Below are positions 34,208 through 44,002 of a stretch of DNA of 64,000 nt, in pieces. Below the pieces are notes generated by a model, which made no database searches, was not told where the DNA came from, and saw only the letters and a program-made list of their open reading frames with translations. The stretch's first letter is position 1. Every line of letters starts with the position of its first letter. Source of the DNA: CANLBN01 sp965230205 (lineage in GTDB: Bacteria; Pseudomonadota; Gammaproteobacteria; Pseudomonadales; Cellvibrionaceae). The stretch covers positions 2,728,001 to 2,792,000 of the forward strand of contig OZ245996.1 of assembly GCA_965230205.1 (NCBI GenBank), in the 5' to 3' direction. The position numbers were made by a program, and so were the translations under genes.

Positions 34208-36680
34208 AGCATTATTAAAATCAATGCCGTCATCAGAGGCATCTATTGATAGTGAAATGGATTGCTATCATTGCGGTCTTCCCGTTATGAAGCCAGGCGA
34301 ATTCACCTATACGATTCAAGACGAAGTTCAAAATTTTTGTTGTGTGGGGTGTCAGGCCGTCGCTGGAATGATCCATCAGGGTGGCCTGGATCAGTTTTAT
34401 CAATACCGTTCAGAGCTTAATCGACGGCCAGATGCCAATATTACCGATTATTCGATTTATGATCGCGACGATATACAGCACGATTTTGTAGTCCCTGTTG
34501 AGTTCGATAATGACCAGAATAAAATTGCTTCATTGTTATTAGATGGTATTACTTGTGCCGCTTGTGTTTGGTTAATCGAGAAATATTTACTGTCTATCAA
34601 TGGTGTTCTTAAAGTCACAGTCAATGCCTCTACCCATCAATGCTCAGTAACTTGGGACACTCATAAGCAGCCCCTTAGCTTTTTAATGCAGCAGTTAGCC
34701 AGCATTGGCTATCGCCCCCAGCCATACTCTCAGAAAGAGCAGCAACAGCAACAGCAATATCAGCAACGACAATTATTACTACGTTTAGGTTTGGCTGGCT
34801 TTGGCATGATGCAAGTAGGCATGGTGGCTATTGCACTCTATGCTGGCGCGTTGCAGGGAATTGATGCTCAATGGGTACAATTGTTTCGCTGGGTGAGTTT
34901 GCTTGTGGCTACACCGATTGTTCTATTCAGTGCTCAACCATTTTGGAGTAGTGCGTGGAGAAGCTTGAAGCAATATCATTTGACGATGGATGTTCCCGTT
35001 TCTTTAGCGATATTGCTTGCGTATTTTGCCAGTGTCTGGGCGACGATCAGTCAGTCCGGTGAAGTCTATTTTGACTCTATCTCCATGTTTACCTTTTTCT
35101 TATTGTTGGGCCGTTACCTTGAGATGCGTTTGCGTTATCGCAATCAGCAGTCAGTGGGGGTGATGGCAGAATTACTACCTCTCACCGTCACTAAGGTGAG
35201 TGACAAGGATGCGACTGACGATAGCGTTGTCCCTCTAGTTGAGTTGAAATGTGGCGATTGTATTCGAGTATTTAGTGGGGATACGATTCCTTGTGACGGT
35301 GTAGTCGTCGACGGCAGTAGTGCGGTTGTTGAAGCTATTATTACTGGTGAAGCGAAACCAGTGCCGAAAAAGAAAGGTGATTCACTCATTGCCGGAACAG
35401 TAAACACTGATGGCGCTCTTCTTGTTGAAGTCACAGCGACTGGTTCTGAAACACGGCTATCAACTATCAGCCACTTGGTACAGAAAGCTGAGCAAGATAA
35501 ACCGCAGCTACAAAAACTTGCGGATAAGGTTGCCAGCTATTTTGTAGCCGTTGTTTTAGTGATTTCTGCTATCGTATTTCTAAGTTGGTGGCACATAGAG
35601 CCTGAATCTGCTCTATGGGTGACTTTATCGGTTTTAGTGGTGACTTGTCCCTGTGCGTTATCGCTGGCAACACCGACAGCATTAACCGCTACTATAGCGA
35701 TGATGCGGCGCCTTGGCTTACTGATTTTAAAAGGGCATGTGATTGAAGCATTAACTAAAATCGATAAGGTCATTTTTGATAAGACCGGGACCTTAACCCA
35801 TGGTCAGCCTAAAATTATGGGTGTTGAAAATATAAACACAGAACTAACAGAGTCTGAAATATTATCGATTGCTGCTGCTTTGGAGCAGGGATCTAGTCAC
35901 CCAATTGCTCGAGCATTTGATGAATGTAAAATATTCAGTAAGGCCAATAATAACGAAACACTGACTGGGGCAGGTGTCAGCGGTGATATTAGTGGACATC
36001 ATTATCGATTAGGCAAGCCCGAATATACTTTACGAATAACAGATGTTTTGGCAAAGGAAATATCTATAACTTCGTCTCTACCAGTAATGCCTTCAACAAA
36101 AGGCCAATGGTTGTTATTGACTAAAGATGCGCAAGCATTGGCATGGATAGGTCTGTCAGATCAAGTGCGAAACTCTGCCAATGCTGCAGTTAAAGCGTTG
36201 TCCGATAAGAATATTGGTGCTGAAATATTAAGTGGCGACAATCACTCATCTGTTAAAACGGTCGCTGATGCATTAGCCATTGATTTTCATGCAGCACAGA
36301 TGCCGGAAGAAAAGTTGGCCTATGTTAGGCAGCAACAGAACAGTCACCGTTTAATGATGGTGGGTGATGGAATCAATGATGTACCTGTGCTTGCGGGCGC
36401 TGATGTTTCTGTTGCAATGGACTCTGCAACGGATTTTGCCCGGGCACGTGCGGACAGTGTGTTGCTGCATGGGGATTTAACTATATTGCCTAAAGCTATT
36501 CAGCTAGCCAAAAAAGCGAAAAAGATTATTCGACAAAATGTATTTTGGGCCCTTACCTATAATTTACTGGCTTTGCCCTTGGCTGCTTTTGGGTTTATCC
36601 CTCCTTATGCTGCGGCTATTGGAATGTCGCTTAGCTCATTAGTGGTTGTTTTTAATGCATTGAGATTGTATAAGCTTTAA
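34200..36680 (+). CDS. ccoI: copper-translocating P-type ATPase for cbb3 assembly
   Basis: An 826-residue P1B-type ATPase that exports copper for cbb3 biogenesis. In order: an N-terminal cysteine-rich region (DCYHCGLP, FCCVGC), a metal-binding domain with GITCAACVW, eight membrane helices, TGEAKP, the CPC ion site in VTCPCALSLATP, the phosphorylation site DKTGTLTHG, and MMVGDGINDVPVLAGAD. The N-terminal extra cysteine region is typical of the CcoI/FixI branch. The next gene is ccoS. Confidence 0.96.
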   Translation: MAEALLKSMPSSEASIDSEMDCYHCGLPVMKPGEFTYTIQDEVQNFCCVGCQAVAGMIHQGGLDQFYQYRSELNRRPDANITDYSIYDRDDIQHDFVVPVEFDNDQNKIASLLLDGITCAACVWLIEKYLLSINGVLKVTVNASTHQCSVTWDTHKQPLSFLMQQLASIGYRPQPYSQKEQQQQQQYQQRQLLLRLGLAGFGMMQVGMVAIALYAGALQGIDAQWVQLFRWVSLLVATPIVLFSAQPFWSSAWRSLKQYHLTMDVPVSLAILLAYFASVWATISQSGEVYFDSISMFTFFLLLGRYLEMRLRYRNQQSVGVMAELLPLTVTKVSDKDATDDSVVPLVELKCGDCIRVFSGDTIPCDGVVVDGSSAVVEAIITGEAKPVPKKKGDSLIAGTVNTDGALLVEVTATGSETRLSTISHLVQKAEQDKPQLQKLADKVASYFVAVVLVISAIVFLSWWHIEPESALWVTLSVLVVTCPCALSLATPTALTATIAMMRRLGLLILKGHVIEALTKIDKVIFDKTGTLTHGQPKIMGVENINTELTESEILSIAAALEQGSSHPIARAFDECKIFSKANNNETLTGAGVSGDISGHHYRLGKPEYTLRITDVLAKEISITSSLPVMPSTKGQWLLLTKDAQALAWIGLSDQVRNSANAAVKALSDKNIGAEILSGDNHSSVKTVADALAIDFHAAQMPEEKLAYVRQQQNSHRLMMVGDGINDVPVLAGADVSVAMDSATDFARARADSVLLHGDLTILPKAIQLAKKAKKIIRQNVFWALTYNLLALPLAAFGFIPPYAAAIGMSLSSLVVVFNALRLYKL

Positions 36681-36783
36681 ACTTTGCATTGAGCATTCAT
36701 AATGCACGACCAGCTACATAAATAATCTATTCTAGAAAGGGCCTTTCCAACTGTGTTCAGGTGCTTTCTATTCAGAGGTTTCC

Positions 36784-36975
36784 ATGAATATACTGTATTT
36801 ATTAGTCCCTATTGCTTTAATTGGTATTGCAATTGCGATCAAATTATTATTCTGGGCGATTAATAATGGGCAATATGATGACTTGGATACCGAAGGCCAA
36901 CGAATATTATTCGACGATGATGATCTCTCTCCTAAAAAAAATGAGCGAAACGATCAAAAGCCGCCAGGGGAATAG
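36784..36975 (+). CDS. ccoS: cbb3-type oxidase assembly protein CcoS
   Basis: A 63-residue protein with one N-terminal helix (LYLLVPIALIGIAIAIKLLF) followed by WAINNGQYDDLDTEGQRILFDDD, the CcoS signature (read in two parts: WAINNGQYDDL and TEGQRILFDDD). It is required for cofactor insertion into cbb3. It sits between ccoI and a TauE/DsbD-like gene, 11 bp from the latter. Confidence 0.95.
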   Translation: MNILYLLVPIALIGIAIAIKLLFWAINNGQYDDLDTEGQRILFDDDDLSPKKNERNDQKPPGE

Positions 36976-36986
36976 AAATACTACCC

Positions 36987-37703
36987 ATGGATTACCTGGC
37001 ATTTTTTTCTGCGTTTAGTATCGGCTTATTGGGTGGGGCGCACTGCATTGGTATGTGTGGCGGTGTCATCGGTGCTCTTACAATGGCAATTGATGCAAAA
37101 CACTATCAGCGTCGCTTGTTGCTGATTTCTGCTTATAATATTGGCCGCGTGAGCAGTTATGTCATCATCGCAGTTATATTTTATCTTCTGGTCAATTCCA
37201 TAGAGAATTATCTTTCCCTCAATATTATGCGCACTATTGCGGGTTTATTATTGATTGCAATGGGGCTGTATCTTGCCAACTGGTGGCGAGGCTTAACTTA
37301 TTTGGAAAAGTTAGGTGGTTATTTATGGCGTTTTCTTCAACCATTAAGCAAGCCATTATTACCTGTCACTAAAAACTGGCAAGCATTATTTTTAGGGGCA
37401 ATATGGGGCTGGTTACCCTGTGGCTTGATTTATAGTGCATTAGCTTATTCTGCCACAGCATCATCTGTTCAGAGTGCCGCACTTATTATGCTGAGCTTTG
37501 CGATGGGTACATTGCCTGCGGTATTATTGGGAAGTTTATTTGCCGAGCGATTTTCAATTGTTATCAAGCAAAAAAATATCCGAGTAACAATGGCTGTTTT
37601 AATTATCATTTTTGGTATCTGGACATTACTAAACAGTCACCATGGGCATGGAGAGAGCATTAACAATATAGATATGGAAAACCATCAAATCCACCATCAA
37701 TAA
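36987..37703 (+). CDS. TauE/SafE-like (DsbD_2) membrane protein linked to cbb3 genes
   Basis: A 238-residue membrane protein with six predicted helices. The GGAHCIGMCGGVIGAL motif near the N terminus and WGWLPCGLIYSAL in the middle match the short family annotated as sulphite exporter TauE/SafE or DsbD transmembrane-like, which often follows ccoS. The paired helical cysteines suggest redox or metal transfer during oxidase assembly rather than sulphite export; this is inference from context. Confidence 0.85.
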   Translation: MDYLAFFSAFSIGLLGGAHCIGMCGGVIGALTMAIDAKHYQRRLLLISAYNIGRVSSYVIIAVIFYLLVNSIENYLSLNIMRTIAGLLLIAMGLYLANWWRGLTYLEKLGGYLWRFLQPLSKPLLPVTKNWQALFLGAIWGWLPCGLIYSALAYSATASSVQSAALIMLSFAMGTLPAVLLGSLFAERFSIVIKQKNIRVTMAVLIIIFGIWTLLNSHHGHGESINNIDMENHQIHHQ

Positions 37704-37726
37704 AGACTCCATAAGTGAGTGAATTT

Positions 37727-38629
37727 ATGTCTCGTGTATTTTCTATTTCTGACGTTCATATCGATATACAGAGTAATTTAAAAAAAATCGAGGCATTGTC
37801 TAACCAAGACTATATTAATGATTTTTTGATTGTGGCGGGTGATGCAACAGACTCTCTAGATAAATTAGAGTATTTGTTCTCTTTATTGCTAAAGAAATTT
37901 TATGCTGTTGCGTTTGTTGTTGGTAATCATGAACTTTGGTTAAGAAAAACTCAATATAATCATTCAATAGAAAAGTTTCATGCGATTAATCATTTATGTA
38001 CTTCTCTTGGAGTGCATATTGATCCCGTTAAAGTCGATGCCGCTGATTCTTCCGTATGGGTTGTGCCTCTATTTTCCTGGTATCGCTTTCCTGAAGAAGG
38101 CCATGAATCACTTTTTATTGAGAAAGAAGGTGAGGCCTGGGAAAAGTGTGGCTGGGTTGATAACGCGTTATGCAAATGGCCAGAATCAATTCATGATGAA
38201 CATAATAGTGTCGCTGATTATTTTTTACAGCTTAATCGTTCACGAATAGGTGCTAAGTATGATGCGCCGATTATTAGTTTTAGTCATTTTTTACCGCGTC
38301 GTGAGCTTATTTTTAATAATATTGAACATGCCCGTCATTATTCAAATGGTGAACAATGCATTCCAGTTTTTCCACAGGACCCTCACCCATGGTTTAATTT
38401 TTCTCGGGTAGCAGGTTGCCGTCAATTAGATGATCAAATAAGAGAGCTGGGTTCCATAGCACATATTTATGGCCATCAGCATCGCAACCGTAATCGGCAT
38501 ATTGATGGTATTACTTATGTTTCTCACTGTCTTGGTAATGTATCTGAGCAACAATCGCTAGGGTATAGTCCCGAACCAAAGCTAGTATGGGATAATGGGC
38601 GGATTATAGAAGCAAGCGATACTATTTAA
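37727..38629 (+). CDS. metallophosphoesterase family protein
   Basis: Soluble calcineurin-like phosphoesterase of about 300 residues. Metal-site motifs: SISDVHID near the N terminus, VAGDATD, VGNHELW, SHFLPR and YGHQHRNRN. The frame is open from a GTG at 37715, four codons earlier; MSRVFSISDVH is the more natural start. The substrate is unknown. It follows the cbb3 assembly genes by about 20 bp and may be carried on their transcript. Confidence 0.85.
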   Translation: MSRVFSISDVHIDIQSNLKKIEALSNQDYINDFLIVAGDATDSLDKLEYLFSLLLKKFYAVAFVVGNHELWLRKTQYNHSIEKFHAINHLCTSLGVHIDPVKVDAADSSVWVVPLFSWYRFPEEGHESLFIEKEGEAWEKCGWVDNALCKWPESIHDEHNSVADYFLQLNRSRIGAKYDAPIISFSHFLPRRELIFNNIEHARHYSNGEQCIPVFPQDPHPWFNFSRVAGCRQLDDQIRELGSIAHIYGHQHRNRNRHIDGITYVSHCLGNVSEQQSLGYSPEPKLVWDNGRIIEASDTI

Positions 38630-38648
38630 ATCAGAGGTTCCTAAAAGA

Positions 38649-40028
38649 TTACTCTTCCTTTAATTTATAGTCACTCGTATTAATGCCATATTTATTGAGT
38701 TTTTGATTAAATGTCCGTCGCTCAATGGATAACTCTTCTAATACTTTTGATACCTTTCCTTTATGTTCATGCAGCTTAAGTTTGATAACTGATGATTCGT
38801 ATTTTTCGACTAGCTGCTTAAGTGATTTTCCTTGGCTGTCTGTTTCAATAAATGTTTCAGTGCTTTCTAGTGCGTAATCGATATCTGAACAGTTCTTGAT
38901 AGCATAGCGGGTTGACACATTAATGAGTTCTCTAACATTACCAGGCCATGAATAACTCATGAGTTTATCTAAAGTATAAGGTGTGATAGCACGATAATTA
39001 GTCCCTAGGTTTTTGCAGTGTTGTATTGAAAATACTTCAAAAAGATGTGCGATATCTTCTTTACGCTCTTTAAGAGGAGGGATTTTGATTTCTGCTACCT
39101 GCAACCTAAAAAATAAATCCTGTCGAAAATCATTATTATTTCGCAAATCTTCTTTCGTGGCTGAGATAATTCGGCAATTAATAGGAATTTCCTCATTACT
39201 ACCAATGGGGGTAATGACATTGTCAGATAAAGCACGTAGTAATTTTGCCTGAGTGGCAAGGGACAAACTTTCAATTTCATCTAAGAACAATGTTCCATTT
39301 TTCGCATATTCAAGTTTGCCTGTCCGTGAGCTTTTCGCATCCGTAAATGCTCCCTTTTTATAACCAAATAATTCCGCCTCTGCTAATTGTTCGGGAATAG
39401 CAGCACAATTTAGAGGAACAAAATTATGTTGGCTGCGAGAACTATAGTCGTGGAGACAACGCGCTGCCAATTCTTTACCGGAGCCTGTTTCACCATAGAT
39501 CATGACAGGGATATCCATTGGAGCAAAATCGACAATGTCACGCTTTAACTGTTTGATCGCTGGGCAATAGCCGATCAGCCTGTTTTCAATTTTTATATTA
39601 TTGTCGAGTTTCTGTTGAATCTCGGCGAGTGATAACGTCAGAAAGCGTTTTTCAATGGCTCTATGAATGCTATCCATCAAACGGTCAATATCAAAAGGTT
39701 TTTCAATGAAGTCGTAAATACCATGCTTAATAGCATCAACTGCAATAGAGATATCACCATAGCCAGTCATTAAAATAACAGGTATGTCTGGGTCAATTTC
39801 CTGTACTTTTTGTGCGAACTCGAAGCCATCGGCATCAGGCATTCTGAGGTCTGTAAGTATAATAGCAGGAAGGTTAGGAGTAATTTTCTTAATGATTTTA
39901 ATCGGTGAATCATAGAGCTCAATATTTTTAAACTGAGTCGATAGAAGATCTGCTGTATTGATACGTATATCTTCGTCATCATCAACAATAATAATTGTAA
40001 TATTATCTTTTTCTAATGGAGTGCTCAT
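38649..40028 (-). CDS. dctD: sigma-54-dependent response regulator DctD
   Basis: A 459-residue NtrC-family activator. The receiver domain has phosphoacceptor Asp60 (ILTDLRMPD) and the K in EKPFD; the AAA+ domain has Walker A GETGSGKE, FLDEIESL and the R-finger region; the C terminus is Fis-like (IERRTFNQKLNKYGI). The sigma-54 contact loop reads GAFTDA instead of the usual GAFTGA. It is paired with the DctB kinase upstream and is divergent from the TRAP transporter, whose promoter is sigma-54-like, so it probably activates dctPQM. Confidence 0.92.
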   Translation of the reverse strand: MSTPLEKDNITIIIVDDDEDIRINTADLLSTQFKNIELYDSPIKIIKKITPNLPAIILTDLRMPDADGFEFAQKVQEIDPDIPVILMTGYGDISIAVDAIKHGIYDFIEKPFDIDRLMDSIHRAIEKRFLTLSLAEIQQKLDNNIKIENRLIGYCPAIKQLKRDIVDFAPMDIPVMIYGETGSGKELAARCLHDYSSRSQHNFVPLNCAAIPEQLAEAELFGYKKGAFTDAKSSRTGKLEYAKNGTLFLDEIESLSLATQAKLLRALSDNVITPIGSNEEIPINCRIISATKEDLRNNNDFRQDLFFRLQVAEIKIPPLKERKEDIAHLFEVFSIQHCKNLGTNYRAITPYTLDKLMSYSWPGNVRELINVSTRYAIKNCSDIDYALESTETFIETDSQGKSLKQLVEKYESSVIKLKLHEHKGKVSKVLEELSIERRTFNQKLNKYGINTSDYKLKEE

Positions 40029-40054
40029 AACATTCTTTGTTAAATGTGGATGTC

Positions 40055-42178
40055 TTACTTTGCCGAAGCTAAGCTACAAGGTTCAGTTAAAGGCAAGCTT
40101 ATAATAAATCTTGCACCTTGCTGAGTATTATCAACGGTAATAGTCCCCCCATACTCTTGAATGATCTCATAAGTAATGGCAAGCCCTAAACCTAAGCCTT
40201 TACCGACTTCTTTTGTTGTAAAATAGGGGCTAAACATTTTTTTCATTATTTTTTTATCAACACCGCCGGCATTATCCTCGATGGTAACTTTCGCCCAGTT
40301 ATTATCATCTTCTACTTTAATGGTTATTTCGGCTTTCTCAATATTATCTAGTGCGTCAATAGCATTTTGAATGATATTTGAAAGAACTAAATCCACTTTT
40401 AGTGGGTTTGCGTTAATGAATAGCACTGAACAGGTGTCGTTAACAGTGATTTTAATGCTTTTTTCTTGGAGAGTATCTTTTAAATTTTCTAATGTTTGAT
40501 TTATCGTGTCTATAAAGTTAATGATCTCATAAGATTCTCTATCTTGGTAACTAAAAAACTTCAGTAATTTTATAACATTGTGCATTTTACTGTTAAGAGG
40601 GTGAAGTCTGGCAGTTGATTCAATAACACCTTGCCAGTCGTCTTTTTGTATTTTTGCATTGATTGCTGCAATAGAGCTTTTCATCGCTGTCAATGGTTGG
40701 CTAAGTTCATGCACAATAGTTGCTGCCATATTTCCCAGCGCAGCCGCCTTATTTTTTTGCATGAGCTGTGTTTGTGTCTCTTGTAGCTCTTTTGTTCGAT
40801 CACTAATAATATCTTCCAGACCCTCATTAATCTTAATAATTTCATCTTCCATTGCCTTGCGTCGCGTAATATTGAGTATAGTCATTAGATATACTTCTTG
40901 ATCCATTGTATTAACTTTACTGATGGCAAACATGACAGGTATTGAAGGTTTTCCTTGAGAAATAGTATTTGTTTCATGATATGCAGGGGCGGTGATATCT
41001 TGTAACAAAATACTATCGAAGTTTTCATGATTAATATCGATAAGTTGATGGATATGAATAGGTGTATATTCGTTGCTGGTTAGGTTTTGCCCCCCTAGTA
41101 ATAAATGCCTTGCATGTTCGTTAGCAGACAGTAATTCGCCGGAGTCAGAGAGTAAAATAACACCAATATGGATGTTGTTCATAACCGTTTGTAGTTCTTC
41201 TCGACGCTTAATTTCCAGTATTCGGTTTTTGTTTTGGGACTCGGCTATATGTCTCCTGCCTTTAATATTTAACTGCGCCAAAATACCGAGAATCGAAATG
41301 ATGATAAAGAATACAAACGAAGAGGTTAAAATAGCGTCGTGCTTCACTAAGTAGTATAGTTTCCAGCCGGTTTCTGGAATATTAAAGCGGTTAACGAGAT
41401 ACAATTTTTTATCGACTAACCAAAAGGCTTTATCTGCATCAGTGGAAAAGTCGAACTCAATGGATTTCGAATAAAGGCTAGAATGCTCTTTTCCAGCAAA
41501 TTGCTGCTGTTGGTTAATTTTTTGTAAGGTGGCTTCAGATAGTTCACCGATGCTGCGGTAACGCCATTCATCAATAGAGCTAAGAATAACGACATTATTT
41601 TCATCGACAACTGTAATACTCTTTTTCGAGTCGGCCCATTTGCTCTCCCAATGCCGAAAGTCAAGCTTCACGACGGCTACGCCTATGGCTTGATTCGCTT
41701 CTATTATAGGTGATGAAATAAAAAAGCCAGGTATGCCTGTGGTTGCTCCTTTAGCATAGTAAAACTGCCTGGAACCTTCTTGGATAGCGCGACTAAAATA
41801 AGGGCGAAATGAGTAGTTACGGTACAGAAAACCACCGTTATTATCTTCATAATTGCTGGTAGCTTTAACCTTTCCTTGATTATCCATTAAGTACACAGCA
41901 TCTGCTCCAGACCGTTCGGCAATAAATTTTAACTTTTGGCTGGCTGGCAAGTGATCGCTTTGAGGTTGAAGAATAGCCTGCCGGAGAGTTTCATCGGCCG
42001 AAATTAAGGCCGGTAAATATTCGTATTGGTTAATCGATGCGACTAATGATTGTTCGTAGATTTGTGAAGAACGATTGTTGGTTGAGCTTGAGTAAAGCAA
42101 TTGAATAATATAAAAAACAGTACTTAGTAAAAAAGCAGTAACTAGAATCAATAGAGGTTGGCTATATTTCGTTTTCAT
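40055..42178 (-). CDS. dctB: C4-dicarboxylate-type sensor histidine kinase DctB
   Basis: A 707-residue membrane kinase. It has an N-terminal helix, a periplasmic double-Cache-like domain (about residues 40-290, with YRNYSFRPYF and TTGIPGFFISSPI), a second helix (about 300-320), a PAS-like region, and the kinase core with His in HELSQPLTAMKSS, N-box NIIQNAIDAL and G-boxes DNAGGVD and GKGLGLGLAI. This layout is that of DctB kinases. It senses a ligand for the facing TRAP system. It starts 26 bp before dctD. Confidence 0.92.
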   Translation of the reverse strand: MKTKYSQPLLILVTAFLLSTVFYIIQLLYSSSTNNRSSQIYEQSLVASINQYEYLPALISADETLRQAILQPQSDHLPASQKLKFIAERSGADAVYLMDNQGKVKATSNYEDNNGGFLYRNYSFRPYFSRAIQEGSRQFYYAKGATTGIPGFFISSPIIEANQAIGVAVVKLDFRHWESKWADSKKSITVVDENNVVILSSIDEWRYRSIGELSEATLQKINQQQQFAGKEHSSLYSKSIEFDFSTDADKAFWLVDKKLYLVNRFNIPETGWKLYYLVKHDAILTSSFVFFIIISILGILAQLNIKGRRHIAESQNKNRILEIKRREELQTVMNNIHIGVILLSDSGELLSANEHARHLLLGGQNLTSNEYTPIHIHQLIDINHENFDSILLQDITAPAYHETNTISQGKPSIPVMFAISKVNTMDQEVYLMTILNITRRKAMEDEIIKINEGLEDIISDRTKELQETQTQLMQKNKAAALGNMAATIVHELSQPLTAMKSSIAAINAKIQKDDWQGVIESTARLHPLNSKMHNVIKLLKFFSYQDRESYEIINFIDTINQTLENLKDTLQEKSIKITVNDTCSVLFINANPLKVDLVLSNIIQNAIDALDNIEKAEITIKVEDDNNWAKVTIEDNAGGVDKKIMKKMFSPYFTTKEVGKGLGLGLAITYEIIQEYGGTITVDNTQQGARFIISLPLTEPCSLASAK

Positions 42179-42393
42179 ACCATCTTAACCTTTTGAGCCC
42201 TATTGAGATATCTTATAACGGGTAAATGAACGGGCGTATATTTTCTATAAGCCTTATATTATCGTGTTATGTTCTTGATAGTATAAAAGTGAATGATGTA
42301 TTCATTTTTAACTATCTTTTCTATTCTGTTAAGCATATATTAGGCCAGAAAAAATGACTACAATAGAGAAGGTTTTTTCTCATTAAAAGCGAC

Positions 42394-42421
42394 AAAACGT
42401 TGCTTCTTGCGAAGCGGTTTT
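42394..42421. promoter_or_regulatory. interrupted dyad, candidate DctD upstream site
   Basis: AAAAC...GCTTC and GAAGC...GTTTT flank TTGC, with a small asymmetry between the arms. It is centred about 190 bp upstream of the predicted dctP start, a plausible enhancer position for DctD. No known DctD consensus was matched. Confidence 0.4.
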
Positions 42422-42571
42422 GAATAAATAATAAAAATCAGTTATTTTTGAGCTAATATATTCTCTTTTGGGTGAAAAATTCGGAATTTTTTTTCTTTTT
42501 TTGATGTTTCTATCTAAGGTTTCTTTATTGTTTGACCGGCAAACCCTTTGTAACTATTCGCTTTTTAGAGG

Positions 42572-42588
42572 TTGGTACAGAATATGCT
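42572..42588 (+). promoter_or_regulatory. sigma-54-type promoter for dctPQM
   Basis: TTGGTACAGAATATGCT has GG and GC ten bases apart. The start would be near 42599 with a 5' leader of about 180 bases. A DctD-type activator is encoded next door. Confidence 0.65.
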
Positions 42589-42780
42589 ATAGAGAAATAT
42601 GTTAACAATGTACAAATAGTTTATTAGATACGACAGTATTGACTCTGCGATAAACGAATCATCCATAATTCTGCTATTATTTTCTTGAATAATAAAAATA
42701 TGGAAAAGAGATAATCAGTCGTATTTCATTTAACTATGTATAACAATTATTACTTATAAAAATAAAGTGGAGACAATGTT

Positions 42781-43788
42781 ATGTTGAAAAAAATGAATAA
42801 AACGGTTATGGCGTCAGCAGTCGTATTTAGCTGTGTTGCAACCAGTGTTTCGGCTGCGACCGAATGGAACGTTTCTCTCTGGAGTAAGCGTCGTGCTTTT
42901 ACGGAGCATGTAGAGAAACTGGCTGAATTAGTATCAGCTAAAACCAATGGAGATTTTAAGCTTAATATCTCATATGGTGGCCTTTCAAAAAATAAAGAAA
43001 ACTTAGATGGTATTTCGATAGGCGCATTTGAAATGGCACAGTTTTGTTCTTTTTATCATAAGGCGAAGAATCCTACTATTACTGTAACAGAGTTGCCATT
43101 TGCGAAAGATGTATCATTGGCGAAGTTGGCTGAAATTTCTCAGAAAGTCTATAAGCATCCTGCCGTGGTGAAAGATTTAGCACGCTGGAATGCGACCTTA
43201 TTAATGCCGTCTCCTTTACCTCAATATAATCTAATTGGCGTGGGCGATATGCCTAAAAAGCTATCAGACTTCAGCGGTAAGCGGCTTCGTGGGCCCGGTG
43301 GTATAGCAGGTGTTATGTCTCAATTGGGAGCAGTGAAAACAGGCGTGGCAGCAAATGAAGTTCGTCAGGCATTGGATGCGGGTGTTATTGATACTGTCGC
43401 ATTTGCTCAACATGCACATTTAGCTTTTGGCTCTATTCAGGCCGGTCAATGGGCCACAACTAACTTAAACCTTGGTACGGCGAATTGTCCGGTGGTTGTT
43501 AATACGGATGCTTTAAATAGTTTAAGCAAAGCTAATAAAGAGGCATTGCTTAGTTCAGTTGACGAATCATTGAATTACTACGTGAGTAATTATGAAGGTA
43601 AGGTGATTGGAAAATACAATACAACGCTTAAAGAAAAAGGGATTACTGAAGTTACCTTTACTCCTGAACAAACTGCTGAGCTAAATAAATTAGCTGATTC
43701 TGTTCGTAATAAATGGATTAAAGATAATAGTAAAAAGTTTAAAGCAAAAGAACTCTACGACTTTACTGCTGCTTTATTTAACGAATAG
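42781..43788 (+). CDS. dctP: TRAP transporter substrate-binding protein
   Basis: Periplasmic solute receptor of the DctP family, 335 residues. The signal peptide ends around ATSVSAA (residues 1-28). The mature part has the family pattern KLAELVSAKTNGDFKLNISYG, a ligand-contact Arg region in GKRLRGPGG, and the late AFAQHAHLAFGSIQ segment. The control genes suggest a dicarboxylate or other organic acid, but the ligand cannot be read from sequence. A 16-bp hairpin follows, which may keep this mRNA more abundant than that for the membrane subunits. Confidence 0.92.
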   Translation: MLKKMNKTVMASAVVFSCVATSVSAATEWNVSLWSKRRAFTEHVEKLAELVSAKTNGDFKLNISYGGLSKNKENLDGISIGAFEMAQFCSFYHKAKNPTITVTELPFAKDVSLAKLAEISQKVYKHPAVVKDLARWNATLLMPSPLPQYNLIGVGDMPKKLSDFSGKRLRGPGGIAGVMSQLGAVKTGVAANEVRQALDAGVIDTVAFAQHAHLAFGSIQAGQWATTNLNLGTANCPVVVNTDALNSLSKANKEALLSSVDESLNYYVSNYEGKVIGKYNTTLKEKGITEVTFTPEQTAELNKLADSVRNKWIKDNSKKFKAKELYDFTAALFNE

Positions 43789-43822
43789 TTTGTTGTGAAA
43801 TAAGTGTATTTTTCTTGATGTT

Positions 43823-43858
43823 GGAAAGTGCTTCATAAGCCATTATGAAGCACTTTCC
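43823..43858 (+). terminator. strong hairpin between dctP and dctQ
   Basis: A perfect 16-bp stem (43823-43838 with 43843-43858) closes on a GCCA loop and is followed by TTATTAATTG, a weak U-tract. It could be a partial terminator or a 3'-end protector that raises dctP over dctQM. Confidence 0.75.
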
Positions 43859-44002
43859 TTATTAATTGTTCAATTTAATAATAAGAATGTTCTTCATTTA
43901 TTGTTTACTGTAGCTATCAATACTAAGTACTGTAATTAATAAAAGACCATCAAAAGATGGCAGTTCTGATATTTAATAATCTGATGTTAATAGAGAGTGT
44001 CT

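Larger units (their letters stand above)
42179..42780. other. dctB-dctP divergent control region
   Basis: A 602-bp AT-rich spacer. A sigma-54-type element at 42572-42588 faces dctP, and an interrupted dyad lies at 42394-42421. The rest shows no gene or clear signal. Confidence 0.65.

Noticed and set aside
37715..37726. GTG at 37715 as the start of the phosphoesterase
   Set aside because: It would add four residues before the usual family start, and no ribosome site supports it better than the ATG at 37727.
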